This document shows, piece after piece, positions 10,262-19,057 of a stretch of DNA of 64,000 nucleotides. The stretch spans positions 1 to 64,000 of the forward strand of contig NZ_VWXI01000009.1 in NCBI RefSeq assembly GCF_011752525.1, written 5' to 3'. Both the position numbers and the translations under genes were made by a program. Position 1 is the first letter of the stretch, and every line of letters starts with the position of its first letter. Source of the DNA: Pantoea sp. Cy-639 (GTDB lineage: Bacteria > Pseudomonadota > Gammaproteobacteria > Pseudomonadales > Pseudomonadaceae). The notes under the pieces were generated by a model. The model saw only the letters and a list, made by a program, of their open reading frames with translations. It did not search any database and was not told the origin of the DNA.

Positions 10262-10459
10262 ATGAAGATTGTCGTCAGTGCGTCGAACCGCAACCCCGAT
10301 TGCCCGTGGCAGGTCCAGCTCGACCAGCACGTGGTGAGTTTTCGCAGCGAAGCCGAAGCACGGGCCTTCACCGCGCTGCTCGAGGCCCGTCTCAACGCCC
10401 CTCACCCGCTCAGGCGTGACGGTTGGTCTGCAAGCGTCGGGTCAACATTGCGACACTGA
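10262..10459 (+). CDS. Small conserved-type hypothetical protein
   Basis: A 65-residue protein starting MKIVVSASNRNPDCPWQV, preceded by a good ribosome-binding site (GAAGG at about 10247). The N-terminal half alternates as beta-strands, followed by a helix (SEAEARAFTALLEARL). There is no signal peptide and no membrane segment, so it is cytoplasmic. I do not recognise a named family. Its last 50 bases overlap the end of the convergent transporter gene. The C-terminal tail after about residue 48 lies in the overlap and looks less constrained. Confidence 0.6.
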   Translation: MKIVVSASNRNPDCPWQVQLDQHVVSFRSEAEARAFTALLEARLNAPHPLRRDGWSASVGSTLRH

Positions 10460-11591
10460 CCACCAGCGCGCCACACAGGCTGATCACCAGCGCCATGGGC
10501 ACCGCGCTGCCATCGTGCAGCCACCCGACCAGCGCCGCCGCACCGGCCGCGACGCTGAACTGCAAGCAGCCCATCAAGGCCGAGGCGCTACCTGCGCGGG
10601 CGCCCTGCCCGCTCATGGCACAGGCCGCAGCGTTAGGAGCGATGCAGCCCAGGCTGGCGATGCACACGAACAATGGAATCAGCAGGGGCCAGAGTACTGC
10701 CGGGCGCAATGCCGCCAGTGCCAGCAGCACCAAGGCCGCTGCCAGATACAACCAGACCGCGCGCGCCAGCAAGAAGGCCGGGCCACGCTTGGCCAGCAGG
10801 CGTGCGTTGACCTGGGCCATGAGGATGAAACCTGCCGCATTGGTACCGAACAACCAGCCATAGTGCTCGGCCGGCACCCCGTACAACTTGATGAACACGA
10901 ACGGCGAGCCGGCGATATAGGCAAACATCCCGGCGATGGCGATACCTCCGGTCAGGGCATGGCCAATGAACACCCGGTCACCGAGCAGACGCAGGTACTG
11001 ACGCAACGCGCCGGACAAGGGCTGGCGCGGCACGTGCGCCGGCATGCTCTCCGGCAGCCCGAGGCCGACGGCCAGCAGGCAAGCCGCACTGAACAGGCTC
11101 AAGGCAAGGAAGATCGACTGCCAACCCGAGACCTTCACCAGCACGCCGCCGAGCATCGGTGCGAGTATCGGCGCCAGCCCCATCACCAGCATCAGTTGCG
11201 AGAACACCTTGGCCGAAGCCACTGCGTCGCACTTGTCGCTGACGATCGCCCGCGACAGCACCATCCCCGCGCAGCCCCCCAGGGCCTGGACGAAGCGCGC
11301 CAGGATCAGGCTGTCCAGGTTGGGCGCATAGGCGCACACGAGCGAGGCCAGGGTGAACAGGCCCACGCCGAACAGCAGCGGCACACGTCGGCCAAAGCGG
11401 TCGGCGACCGGACCGTAGACCAGTTGGCCGAGGGACAGGCCGAGAAAGTATGCGGCCAGGGTGGTCTGCACATGCTGCTCGTCGGTCGCAAAAGCATGCG
11501 CCATGGCCGGGAAGGCAGGCAGATAGAAGTCGATCGCCAGAGGCCCGAACGCACTGAGGGCGCCGAGGATCAGCAAGGTTCGCAGGTTCAT
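10410..11591 (-). CDS. Bcr/CflA-family MFS multidrug efflux transporter
   Basis: A 393-residue inner-membrane protein with about 12 transmembrane helices. It belongs to the DHA1 drug:H+ antiporter group of the Bcr/CflA type (bicyclomycin, chloramphenicol, sulfonamides). The start MNLRTLLILGALSAFGPLAID with a conserved Asp in TM1, followed by FYLPAFPAMA and QLVYGPVADRFGRRVPLL (motif A), is diagnostic. A proline-rich helix 5 motif (MGLAPILAPMLGGVL, motif C of antiporters) is also visible. Length is usual for the family. Substrate is unknown. The 190 bases between it and the copper chaperone gene (11592-11781) contain no gene that I can support. Confidence 0.9.
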   Translation of the reverse strand: MNLRTLLILGALSAFGPLAIDFYLPAFPAMAHAFATDEQHVQTTLAAYFLGLSLGQLVYGPVADRFGRRVPLLFGVGLFTLASLVCAYAPNLDSLILARFVQALGGCAGMVLSRAIVSDKCDAVASAKVFSQLMLVMGLAPILAPMLGGVLVKVSGWQSIFLALSLFSAACLLAVGLGLPESMPAHVPRQPLSGALRQYLRLLGDRVFIGHALTGGIAIAGMFAYIAGSPFVFIKLYGVPAEHYGWLFGTNAAGFILMAQVNARLLAKRGPAFLLARAVWLYLAAALVLLALAALRPAVLWPLLIPLFVCIASLGCIAPNAAACAMSGQGARAGSASALMGCLQFSVAAGAAALVGWLHDGSAVPMALVISLCGALVVSVAMLTRRLQTNRHA

Positions 11592-11781
11592 GGGAAATCC
11601 ATAGCAGGCTAAGCAAGCTGGCTAGTCTACCTGCACGGGACACTCTGCGATGAAAAGCTTTGCAATAATTTGCCTGGCCACGCCCTGCGTGGGGTGGTGC
11701 TGTCGAGCGCCTGGTCGACGGCCTGCCCATGCCTCGCGCGGCACACCGGACAGGCCCGCACCAACCGGGGAAGAGCGCCGG

Positions 11782-11979
11782 TCAGGCCACTTCGGCCGAG
11801 TACCCTTCCTCGCGGATCGCCGCCAGGATCTGCTCGGCAGTCAACGCACTGTCCACCCGGACCTGCCGACCGGCCAGGTCCACTTCCACCCGTGCCGCCG
11901 CGTCCTGCTCCTGCACCGCCCGGGTCACACCTTTCACACAATGGCCGCAGGTCATGCCTTGTACATTGAACACTTGCAT
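11782..11979 (-). CDS. copZ: Copper chaperone, heavy-metal-associated (HMA) domain
   Basis: A 65-residue single-domain ferredoxin-fold HMA protein. MQVFNVQGMTCGHCVKG carries the GMTCxxC Cu(I)-binding motif at residues 8-14; the rest follows the beta-alpha-beta-beta-alpha-beta pattern. It would bind Cu(I) in the cytosol and hand it to CopA or CueR. The start at 11979 follows AGGAGG and gives exactly one HMA domain. A CueR-type promoter lies just upstream (12008-12038), so it should be copper-induced together with copA. Confidence 0.9.
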   Translation of the reverse strand: MQVFNVQGMTCGHCVKGVTRAVQEQDAAARVEVDLAGRQVRVDSALTAEQILAAIREEGYSAEVA

Positions 11980-12007
11980 CGAGGTTGCCTCCATCAGGGT
12001 TTTGCGC

Positions 12008-12038
12008 AGTCTCATCCTTGCCATGGGGGCAAGGTCAA
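12008..12038 (-). promoter_or_regulatory. CueR-box promoter of copZ
   Basis: On the minus strand, -35 TTGACC (12038 to 12033) and a -10-like GAGACT (12013 to 12008) are 19 bases apart, the over-long spacing of MerR-family promoters. Between them is a perfect dyad, CCTTGCC-ATGGG-GGCAAGG (12016-12034), matching the known CueR operator pattern (ACCTT...AAGGT). CueR bound here would untwist the DNA on Cu(I) binding to activate copZ. Confidence 0.8.
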
Positions 12039-12125
12039 GTTCTGCCATGAACGGCCGGGCTGGAAATCCGCGCGCGGCTCGGCCAAGCTGCGCCTTTGAC
12101 GATTTTTGCACGCAGGAGATTCTTC

Positions 12126-12512
12126 ATGATCAGGGCAGCATTGGGCCTCGTCGGACTGCTGGGCGCGTTGGCCGTGGTGCCACCGGCCAGCGCCGAGGGC
12201 AACTCGGACTACAGCGTGCTGATGATTTCCCGGGAACGCCTGGAAGTGGCCACCAGTTGCGAGATCGGCATCTACCTCAACGACCAACTGGCCGCGCGCC
12301 TGTTCCAGGAACAGTCCACCTCGTTCAACCTGCCGCCAGGACCGGTCGATGTGCGCATGCGCCTGCTGCCTGGACAGATGCCCGGCTGCGCCGCCGGAGT
12401 CGAGGACCAGCGCAGCACGCGCTTGAACCTGAAGGCCGGGCAGATCAGCAAATACCGGATCGCCACCGGCACTCGCGGCCTGGAGTTGAGGCAGGCCAGC
12501 CTGGACTATTGA
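12126..12512 (+). CDS. Secreted hypothetical protein in the copper locus
   Basis: A 128-residue protein with a Sec signal peptide (MIRAALGLVGLLGALAVVPPASA, cleavage probably after residue 23). The mature part is about 105 residues of mostly beta-character, with two cysteines (in ATSCEIG and PGCAAG) that could form a disulfide. The pattern, with an N-terminal IYLNDQLAARLF and then PGPVDVRMRLLPGQ, resembles small PEGA/DUF2846-like surface-layer domains, but I do not assign a family. It lacks Met- or His-rich copper motifs. It lies between copZ and copA; its stop codon overlaps the copA promoter, so copper control of this gene itself is not shown. Confidence 0.7.
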   Translation: MIRAALGLVGLLGALAVVPPASAEGNSDYSVLMISRERLEVATSCEIGIYLNDQLAARLFQEQSTSFNLPPGPVDVRMRLLPGQMPGCAAGVEDQRSTRLNLKAGQISKYRIATGTRGLELRQASLDY

Positions 12513-12539
12513 CCTTGACCGCATGGCAAGGTTGATGCT
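12509..12539 (+). promoter_or_regulatory. CueR-box promoter of copA
   Basis: TTGACC (-35, 12509-12514), a 19-base spacer and GATGCT (-10, 12534-12539) flank the perfect dyad ACCTTG-N9-CAAGGT (12512-12532). This is the standard layout of a CueR/MerR-controlled promoter. The -35 overlaps the TGA of the upstream gene. It would drive the copA-cueR pair, giving CueR autoregulation. Confidence 0.85.
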
Positions 12540-12566
12540 GGAGGCCAGTCCACGGAGGAGAGAGCC

Positions 12567-14966
12567 ATGCCCGCATCCACCACCTTCGACCTGCCGATCA
12601 GCGGCATGACCTGCGCCAGTTGCGCAGGCAGGGTCGAACGCGCCCTGCGCAAGGTCACCGGCACCGAACAGGTCAGCGTCAACCTCGCCACCGAGCAGGC
12701 CCGGGTCCAGGCCCCGGCCGACAGCCTGCCGGCGCTGGTTGGCGCCGTGCGCGAGGCCGGTTACCAGGTGCCCACCCGTACCCTCGAGTTGCAGATCGGC
12801 GGCATGACCTGCGCCAGTTGCGCCGGACGCGTCGAACGCGCCCTAGGCAAACTGCCGGGGGTCGAGCAGGTCAGCGTCAACCTGGCCAGCGAACGCGCCC
12901 ACCTCGAAGTGCTCCAAGCCGTCGATGACGCCACGCTGATCGCCGCCGTCGAAAAAGCCGGCTACAGCGCCACCCTGCCGCGCGCCACCCAAGATCAGCA
13001 GTCCCAGGCCCAGCGTCGCCTGCGCAATGAGCGGCTGGCGGTCGGCGCCGCCTTGCTGCTGGCCCTGCCACTGGTGCTGCCGATGCTGGTGCAACCGTTC
13101 GGCCTGCACTGGATGTTGCCGGCCTGGGCGCAGTTCCTGCTGGCCACCCCGGTGCAGTTCATCCTCGGTGCACGCTTCTATGTCGCCGCCTGGAAAGCCG
13201 TGCGCGCCGGCGCCGGCAACATGGACCTGCTGGTGGCCCTGGGCACCAGCGCCGGCTATGGCCTGAGCCTGTACCAATGGTCGAATGCACACGCCGGTAT
13301 GGAACCCCACCTGTATTTCGAAGCTTCGGCGGTGGTGATCGCCCTGGTACTGCTCGGCAAATACCTGGAAAGCCGGGCCAAACGCCAGACCGCCAGCGCC
13401 ATCCGCGCACTCGAGGCGCTGCGCCCGGAGCGCGCCGTACGCGTGGTCGATGGCCGCGAGGAGGACGTGGCGATCAGCCAGCTGCGTCTGGGCGACCAGG
13501 TACTGGTCAAGCCTGGCGAGCGCTTCCCGGTAGATGGCGAAGTGCTCGAAGGCAGCAGCCATGCCGACGAGGCGCTGATCAGTGGCGAAAGCCTGCCAGT
13601 GCCCAAGCAGCCCGGCGACACGGTCACCGGGGGAGCGATCAACGGCGAGGGCCGGCTGCTGGTGCAGACCCAGGCGCTGGGCACCGAGACCGTGCTGGCG
13701 CGGATCATCCGCCTGGTCGAGGACGCCCAGGCGGCCAAGGCGCCGATCCAGAAACTGGTCGACCGGGTCAGCCAGGTGTTCGTGCCTGCCGTGCTGCTGC
13801 TCGCCCTGCTCACCCTGATCGGCTGGTGGCTGGCCGGCGCGCCACTGGAGACGGCACTGATCAACGCCGTGGCGGTGCTGGTGATCGCCTGCCCCTGTGC
13901 CCTCGGCCTGGCCACACCGGCAGCGATCATGGCCGGCACCGGGGTGGCCGCCCGCCACGGCATCCTGATCAAGGACGCCGAAGCCCTGGAGCGAGCCCAT
14001 GCGGTGAACCGCGTGGTATTCGACAAGACCGGCACCCTCACCTCTGGCAGCCCACGCATCGTCCACCAACGCGCCACCGATGGCGACGACGCGCAACTGC
14101 TGCGCCTGGCCGGAGCCCTGCAGCGCGGCAGCGAACACCCTCTGGCCAAGGCCGTGTTCGATGCCTGCGCCGAGCAAGGCCTGGACATCCCGCAGGTGCT
14201 CGACAGCCAGTCCCTGACCGGCCGAGGCATCGCTGGACAGGTGGCGGGGCAGCCACTGGCCCTGGGCAACCGTCGGTTGCTCGAAGAAAGTGGCCTGGCG
14301 CCTGGTGACCTGGCCACCAGCGCCCAAGCCTGGGAAGCCGAAGGTCGTACGCTGTCCTGGCTGATCGAACGCGGCGGGCAACCAAGGGTGCTGGGCCTGC
14401 TGGCCTTCGGCGACAGCCTCAAGGCCGGTGCCGGCCAGGCCATCGAGGCGCTGCATCTCAAGGGCATCAGCTGCCACCTGCTGACCGGCGACAACCGCGG
14501 CAGTGCCAAGGTGGTCGCCGAGGTGCTGGGCATCGAGGACGTGCACGCCGAAGTGCTGCCGGCGGACAAGGCCGCCACCGTCGCCGCGCTCAAGCAGGAT
14601 GGCGTGGTGGCGATGGTCGGCGACGGCATCAACGACGCCCCGGCCCTGGCCGCGGCCGATATCGGCATCGCCATGGGCGGCGGCACCGACGTGGCCATGC
14701 AGGCCGCCGGCATCACCCTGATGCGCGGCGACCCGCGGCTGGTTCCGGCAGCGCTGGAGATCAGCCGCAAGACCTACGCGAAGATTCGCCAGAACCTGTT
14801 CTGGGCCTTCATCTACAACCTGGTCGGCATCCCCCTGGCGGCCTTCGGCTACCTCAATCCGGTCCTGGCCGGTGCCGCCATGGCGCTGTCCAGTGTGAGC
14901 GTGGTGAGCAATGCCTTGTGGCTGAAGACCTGGTCCCCCACCGACAGTGACAAGGAGACCCCATGA
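12567..14966 (+). CDS. copA: Cu(I)-translocating P1B-type ATPase
   Basis: A 799-residue inner-membrane ATPase exporting Cu(I) from the cytoplasm. Two N-terminal HMA domains each have [15 protein letters not shown] (about residues 12 and 79). These are followed by eight membrane helices, the TGE loop (SGESLPVP), the ion-site CPC in [14 protein letters not shown] (about residue 443), the phosphorylation motif DKTGTLTSG (about 486), a HP motif (SEHPLAKAV) and [10 protein letters not shown] (about 684). A CueR-box promoter precedes it, and its last 4 bases overlap cueR (ATGA), implying translational coupling. Full length for the two-HMA copper class. Confidence 0.96.
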   Translation: MPASTTFDLPISGMTCASCAGRVERALRKVTGTEQVSVNLATEQARVQAPADSLPALVGAVREAGYQVPTRTLELQIGGMTCASCAGRVERALGKLPGVEQVSVNLASERAHLEVLQAVDDATLIAAVEKAGYSATLPRATQDQQSQAQRRLRNERLAVGAALLLALPLVLPMLVQPFGLHWMLPAWAQFLLATPVQFILGARFYVAAWKAVRAGAGNMDLLVALGTSAGYGLSLYQWSNAHAGMEPHLYFEASAVVIALVLLGKYLESRAKRQTASAIRALEALRPERAVRVVDGREEDVAISQLRLGDQVLVKPGERFPVDGEVLEGSSHADEALISGESLPVPKQPGDTVTGGAINGEGRLLVQTQALGTETVLARIIRLVEDAQAAKAPIQKLVDRVSQVFVPAVLLLALLTLIGWWLAGAPLETALINAVAVLVIACPCALGLATPAAIMAGTGVAARHGILIKDAEALERAHAVNRVVFDKTGTLTSGSPRIVHQRATDGDDAQLLRLAGALQRGSEHPLAKAVFDACAEQGLDIPQVLDSQSLTGRGIAGQVAGQPLALGNRRLLEESGLAPGDLATSAQAWEAEGRTLSWLIERGGQPRVLGLLAFGDSLKAGAGQAIEALHLKGISCHLLTGDNRGSAKVVAEVLGIEDVHAEVLPADKAATVAALKQDGVVAMVGDGINDAPALAAADIGIAMGGGTDVAMQAAGITLMRGDPRLVPAALEISRKTYAKIRQNLFWAFIYNLVGIPLAAFGYLNPVLAGAAMALSSVSVVSNALWLKTWSPTDSDKETP

Positions 14967-15361
14967 ACATCGGCCAGGCCGCCCGCCGCAGCGGGCTCAG
15001 CGCCAAGATGATCCGCTACTACGAATCCATCGGCCTGTTGCGTCCGGCACAACGCAGCGACAGTGGCTACCGGCTGTACCAGCAGGAGGACCTGCACAGC
15101 CTGGCCTTCATCAAGCGCTCGCGGGACCTGGGGTTTTCCCTGGAGGAAGTGGCGAAACTGCTGACCCTCTGGCAGGACCGCCAGCGCGCCAGCGCCGACG
15201 TGAAGACCCTGGCCATCCAGCATATCGACGCGTTGAACCAGCGTATCGAGGAGCTGGTGAGCCTGCGCGACACCCTCAGTGAGCTGGTCGCCCACTGCCA
15301 GGGCGATGACCGACCGGACTGCCCGATCCTCAAGGACCTGGCCAACGGTTGCTGCCACTGA
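14963..15361 (+). CDS. cueR: Cu(I)-responsive MerR-family regulator
   Basis: A 132-residue MerR protein. The N-terminal HTH ([26 protein letters not shown]) is followed by the long dimerisation helix. The metal-binding loop [12 protein letters not shown] places cysteines eight residues apart, at about 112 and 120, as in E. coli CueR. A terminal CCH adds extra thiols. It overlaps copA by 4 bases, and CueR-type operators precede both copA and copZ. It represses without copper and activates when Cu(I) binds. Confidence 0.94.
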   Translation: MNIGQAARRSGLSAKMIRYYESIGLLRPAQRSDSGYRLYQQEDLHSLAFIKRSRDLGFSLEEVAKLLTLWQDRQRASADVKTLAIQHIDALNQRIEELVSLRDTLSELVAHCQGDDRPDCPILKDLANGCCH

Positions 15362-15406
15362 CCCGCGCGATCAGGGCCGCGCCTGCATACAGCTCGCCGG
15401 CCCGCC

Positions 15407-16195
15407 TCAAAGCCTGATCTCCCCCGGCGTCGCCCCGAACAGCTGCTTGAACGCAGCGATGTAGGCCGACGTCGAGTCGTAGCCGCAGCCGAGCGCTGCC
15501 TGGGTGACGCTCTCCCCGGCCTCGAGCAACGCCAGCGACGACAGCAGGCGCATGCGCTGGCGCCAGTTGCGGAAACTCAAGCCGGTTTCCCGCTGGAACA
15601 GACGCATCAGGGTCTTTTCCGACACGCCCAGGCGCACTGCCCATTGCTGCAGCGTCTGCGCCTGATCCGGCTCGGCGATCAAACCATTGCACAGGGCCAG
15701 CAGCCCCGGATGACGCGGCAATGGCAACGAAAAACCGACTTCGGGCAGGGTGCGCAACTGGTCCAGCAACACCGCCACCAGGCGCGACTCGACGCTGTCA
15801 TGCTCCGGGTAGTCCACCGAGAAGGTGCAGAACTGCTTGATCAGTTCGCGCGCCAATGGCGTTACCTCGAGCACCCGGCATTGCCCCGGGGCCCAGGGAC
15901 AGGCATCGCGCCGTACATAAAGGCTGCGCATCTCGGCCTGCATCGAAGTGACCACTTCATGCTCGGCGCCAGCGGGAATCCACACCCCCCACTGTGGTGG
16001 CGCGAAGTAGCTGCCATCGTTGGTATAGACACCGAGCACGCCGCTGATGGCATAGGAGAACTGCACCCAGTCATGCTGGTGACGGGTGGTCCAGGAGCCG
16101 GCGCCCAGGCTTTCGGCGCGGGCATAGAGCGGCCGCGGCAACTGCTCCAGGGCAGGGATGGCGCGAGGTGCGGGAAGGTGTCCGGTGGTCGGCAT
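15407..16195 (-). CDS. AraC-family transcriptional regulator with cupin domain
   Basis: A 262-residue AraC/XylS regulator. The N-terminal cupin-like sensor domain (HQHDWVQFSYAISGVLGVYT; PPQWGVWIPAGAEHEV) covers about residues 30-110. The C-terminal double helix-turn-helix covers about 160-260 (LQQWAVRLGVSEKTLMRLFQ; ESVTQAALGCGYDSTSAYIA; FKQLFGATPGEIR). It points toward cueR, with only 45 bases between the stops. Effector and targets cannot be inferred; neighbouring genes do not form an obvious regulon with it. Confidence 0.9.
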   Translation of the reverse strand: MPTTGHLPAPRAIPALEQLPRPLYARAESLGAGSWTTRHQHDWVQFSYAISGVLGVYTNDGSYFAPPQWGVWIPAGAEHEVVTSMQAEMRSLYVRRDACPWAPGQCRVLEVTPLARELIKQFCTFSVDYPEHDSVESRLVAVLLDQLRTLPEVGFSLPLPRHPGLLALCNGLIAEPDQAQTLQQWAVRLGVSEKTLMRLFQRETGLSFRNWRQRMRLLSSLALLEAGESVTQAALGCGYDSTSAYIAAFKQLFGATPGEIRL

Positions 16196-16307
16196 GACGA
16201 GACCCGAGAGTGCTGGTCAGGCAAGACTAACAGCCCGGGCCCGCTTCCACAGGGGTACTGTGACGCCTGTGGCAACGGACTTGTCCGGCCTGCGGCTGTG
16301 CCCGCCC

Positions 16308-17585
16308 TCAGCGCTCGACGATTGCCGTCACCCCCTGCCCTCCGGCCGCGCAGATGGAGATCAGCCCCCGGCCCTTGCCATGGGTCTTCAGCAGCTTGGC
16401 CATGTGCGCCAGGATCCGCCCGCCGGTCGCGGCGAACGGGTGCCCGGCGGCCAGTGAACTGCCCATGACGTTCAAGCGGCTGCGGTCGATCGCCCCCAGC
16501 GGCGCCTCGAGGCCGAGCCGCGTGCGACAGTAGTCGGCATCCTCCCAGGCCTTCAACGTACACAGCACCTGAGCGGCGAACGCTTCGTGGATCTCGTAGT
16601 AGTCGAAGTCCTGCAACGCCAGGCCATGGCGCGCCAGCAAGCGGGGGACCGCATACACCGGTGCCATCAGCAGGCCTTCCTGGCCGTGGACGAAATCCAC
16701 CGCGCCCGCCTCGCCGTCGACCAGCCAGGCCATGACCTCAAGGCCGTGCGCCTGTGCCCAGCCCTCGCTGCCCAGCAGCACCAGCGAAGCGCCATCGGTC
16801 AGCGGGGTCGAGTTGCCTGCGGTCAAGGTGCCCTGGCCGCTGCGATCGAATACCGGCTGCAACTTGGCCAGTTGCTCGAGGGTGAGGTCCGCACGCAGGT
16901 TGTTGTCGCGGCTCAACCCCTGGTATGGCGTGAGCAGGTCGTCATGCCAGCCCTCGTTGAAAGAGGCCGCCAGGCGCTGGTGGCTGAGCAGGGTCAGCTC
17001 GTCCTGTTCGACCCGGCCGATCTGCCAGGCCTGGGCCATGCGCTCGCAGTGCTCGCCCATGGACAGCCCGGTACGCGGCTCGCCGTTGCGCGGCAGTTGC
17101 GGCATCAAGTGCCGGGGGCGCAGACCGAGGAACGGCTTGAGGCGCTCGGCGAGGGTACGGCCCTGGTTGGCCCGCAGGAGAATCTGGCGCAGCCCCTCGT
17201 TGACCGCGATCGGCGCATCGGAGGTGGTGTCCACGCCGCCGGCGATGCCGCTGTCGATCTGTCCGAGGGCGATCTTGTTGGCCACCAGCAACGCAGCCTC
17301 CAGGCCCGTGGCGCAGGCCTGCTGGATATCGTAGGCCGGTGTCTGCGCAGCCAGGCGCGAACCCAGCACGCATTCACGGGTCAGGTTCATGTCGTGGAAG
17401 TGCTTGAGCACCGCGCCGGCTGCCACTTCGCCCAGGCACAGGCCATGCAGGCGAAAACGCTCGATCAGCCCTTCCAGCGCGGCGGTGAGCATTGCCTGGT
17501 TGCTGGCCCTGGCGTAGGCACCGTTGGAGCGGGCGAATGGAATCCGGTTGCCACCCAGGATCGCTACCCGGCGAATTGAACGCAT
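16308..17585 (-). CDS. Thiolase, acetyl-CoA C-acyltransferase
   Basis: A 425-residue thiolase that cleaves or forms 3-ketoacyl-CoA. Visible: nucleophilic Cys in DIQQACATGLEAALL (near residue 95), the acid/base His in YEIHEAFAAQVL, and the second active-site Cys in CAAGGQGVTAIVER at the C-terminus. It is of the FadI-like long type rather than the 390-residue PhaA/AtoB type. The ATG at 17585 is chosen because upstream codons to 17657 have no thiolase character. It is divergent from a ketoacyl reductase and MaoC dehydratase; together they could carry out three steps of a fatty-acyl or polyhydroxyalkanoate-like cycle. Confidence 0.9.
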   Translation of the reverse strand: MRSIRRVAILGGNRIPFARSNGAYARASNQAMLTAALEGLIERFRLHGLCLGEVAAGAVLKHFHDMNLTRECVLGSRLAAQTPAYDIQQACATGLEAALLVANKIALGQIDSGIAGGVDTTSDAPIAVNEGLRQILLRANQGRTLAERLKPFLGLRPRHLMPQLPRNGEPRTGLSMGEHCERMAQAWQIGRVEQDELTLLSHQRLAASFNEGWHDDLLTPYQGLSRDNNLRADLTLEQLAKLQPVFDRSGQGTLTAGNSTPLTDGASLVLLGSEGWAQAHGLEVMAWLVDGEAGAVDFVHGQEGLLMAPVYAVPRLLARHGLALQDFDYYEIHEAFAAQVLCTLKAWEDADYCRTRLGLEAPLGAIDRSRLNVMGSSLAAGHPFAATGGRILAHMAKLLKTHGKGRGLISICAAGGQGVTAIVER

Positions 17586-17618
17586 GCCTGTCCCTCCTGA
17601 AACGTATTGAGCGCTAAG

Positions 17619-17653
17619 CCTAGGCGTTTTTAGCGGATTCGGACCCCTAGGCG
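17619..17653. promoter_or_regulatory. Direct repeat of CCTAGGCG in a divergent promoter region
   Basis: CCTAGGCG occurs twice, at 17619-17626 and 17646-17653, 27 bases apart, in the 117-base region between the thiolase and the ketoacyl reductase. Each copy contains the palindrome CCTAGG. Such paired sites are a plausible operator for one regulator controlling both directions. No regulator gene is adjacent. Confidence 0.35.
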
Positions 17654-17702
17654 GCAAACTTGGTCCACACTTGCATGCTGGCCTTCACGGAGACTCGCCC
17701 CC

Positions 17703-19055
17703 ATGACCGATCGCTACCTCGGCTTTGCCAACTCCAACTTCGGCCGCCGCCTGCTCGATGCCCTGGGCCTGCCGCGCCCGGTGCCGCTGGAGCGCTGGGA
17801 GGCCGGCCGACTGCGCCCGGTGGAGGGCGCGCTGGTACTTGGCGGCGGTCCGCTGGCCCGACAGGTCGAGGCCCTGGCCCCGAGGCTGACCGCCGACTGC
17901 TACGGCTTCAACGACGACAGCCTGGCTTCGCCGGCGTGGGTCGCCGGGCTCGGGGCGAAGATCAAGGCCGTGGTGTTCGACGCCAGCCATCTGGCCGACA
18001 GCGACCAGCTCCGCCAGTTGCGCGAGTTCTTCCAGCCCCTGCTGCGCAGCCTGGCCTCTTGCGCCCATGTGGTGATCCTCGGCCGCGCCCCGGAGACCCT
18101 CGACGATCCGCTGGCCAGCGTGGCCCAGCGTGCCCTGGAAGGCTTCAGCCGCTCGCTGGCCAAGGAACTGCGCAACGGCGCAACGGCCAACCTGCTGTAT
18201 GTCGCCAGCGACGCCGAGAACCAGCTCGAAGGTGCGCTGCGCTTCTTCCTCTCGCCCCGCAGCGCGTTCGTCAGCGGACAGGTGCTGCGCCTGAGCGCCT
18301 GTGCCGCGCAGGTTGCCGACTGGAGCCGTCCGCTGGCCGGGCGCCGGGCACTGGTGACCGGCGCGGCGCGCGGCATCGGTGCAGCCATCGCCGAAACCCT
18401 GGCCCGCGATGGCGCCGAGGTAACGTTGCTCGACGTTCCCCCGGCGCAACAGGATCTCGACGCCCTGGCCGAACGCCTGGGCGGACGGGCCCTGGCCCTG
18501 GACATCTGCGCCGCCGACGCCGCCACGCAACTGGTCGCGGCCCTGCCGGACGGCCTCGACATCGTCGTGCACAACGCCGGCATCACCCGCGACAAGACCC
18601 TCGCCAACATGACCCCGGACTACTGGGATGCCGTGCTGGCGGTCAACCTCAAGGCACCGCAGGTCCTGACCCAGGCGCTGTTCGACGCCGGCAAGCTGCA
18701 CGCCGATGCACGCATCACCCTGCTCGCCTCGGTCAGCGGCATCGCCGGCAACCGCGGCCAGTCCAACTATGCGGCGAGCAAGGCTGGCCTGATCGGTTTC
18801 GCCCAGGCCTGGGCCTCCAGGCTGGCCGAACACGGCGCCAGCATCAACGCCGTGGCCCCGGGCTTCATCGAAACCCATATGACCGCCGCCATGCCGATGG
18901 GCCTGCGTGAAGCGGGCCGACGCCTGAGCTCGCTGGGCCAGGGCGGCCAGCCGCAAGATGTCGCCGAGGCCATCGCCTGGCTCAGCCAGCCGGGCTCGGG
19001 GGCTGTCAATGGCCAGGCCCTGAGGGTCTGCGGCCAGGCACTGATGGGGGCCTGA
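17703..19055 (+). CDS. High-molecular-weight 3-oxoacyl reductase (FabG4-like)
   Basis: A 450-residue two-domain ketoacyl reductase. The N-terminal ~200 residues are a degenerate, flavodoxin/SDR-like domain without a cofactor motif. The C-terminal SDR domain begins at about residue 212 with ALVTGAARGIGAAIAETLA, then HNAGITRDKTLANM, the serine of LLASVSGIAGNRGQ, and YAASKAGLIGF with the catalytic Tyr-Lys pair (about 355-359). This is the architecture of mycobacterial FabG4, which reduces 3-ketoacyl-CoA with NADH. The MaoC gene follows after 2 bases, so the pair should act in sequence (reduction, then dehydration). Confidence 0.9.
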   Translation: MTDRYLGFANSNFGRRLLDALGLPRPVPLERWEAGRLRPVEGALVLGGGPLARQVEALAPRLTADCYGFNDDSLASPAWVAGLGAKIKAVVFDASHLADSDQLRQLREFFQPLLRSLASCAHVVILGRAPETLDDPLASVAQRALEGFSRSLAKELRNGATANLLYVASDAENQLEGALRFFLSPRSAFVSGQVLRLSACAAQVADWSRPLAGRRALVTGAARGIGAAIAETLARDGAEVTLLDVPPAQQDLDALAERLGGRALALDICAADAATQLVAALPDGLDIVVHNAGITRDKTLANMTPDYWDAVLAVNLKAPQVLTQALFDAGKLHADARITLLASVSGIAGNRGQSNYAASKAGLIGFAQAWASRLAEHGASINAVAPGFIETHMTAAMPMGLREAGRRLSSLGQGGQPQDVAEAIAWLSQPGSGAVNGQALRVCGQALMGA

Positions 19056-19057
19056 GC

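Noticed and set aside
11650..12099. Possible + strand gene over the copper chaperone
   Set aside because: It is antisense to a clear HMA protein and through its CueR operator; composition is that of a shadow frame.
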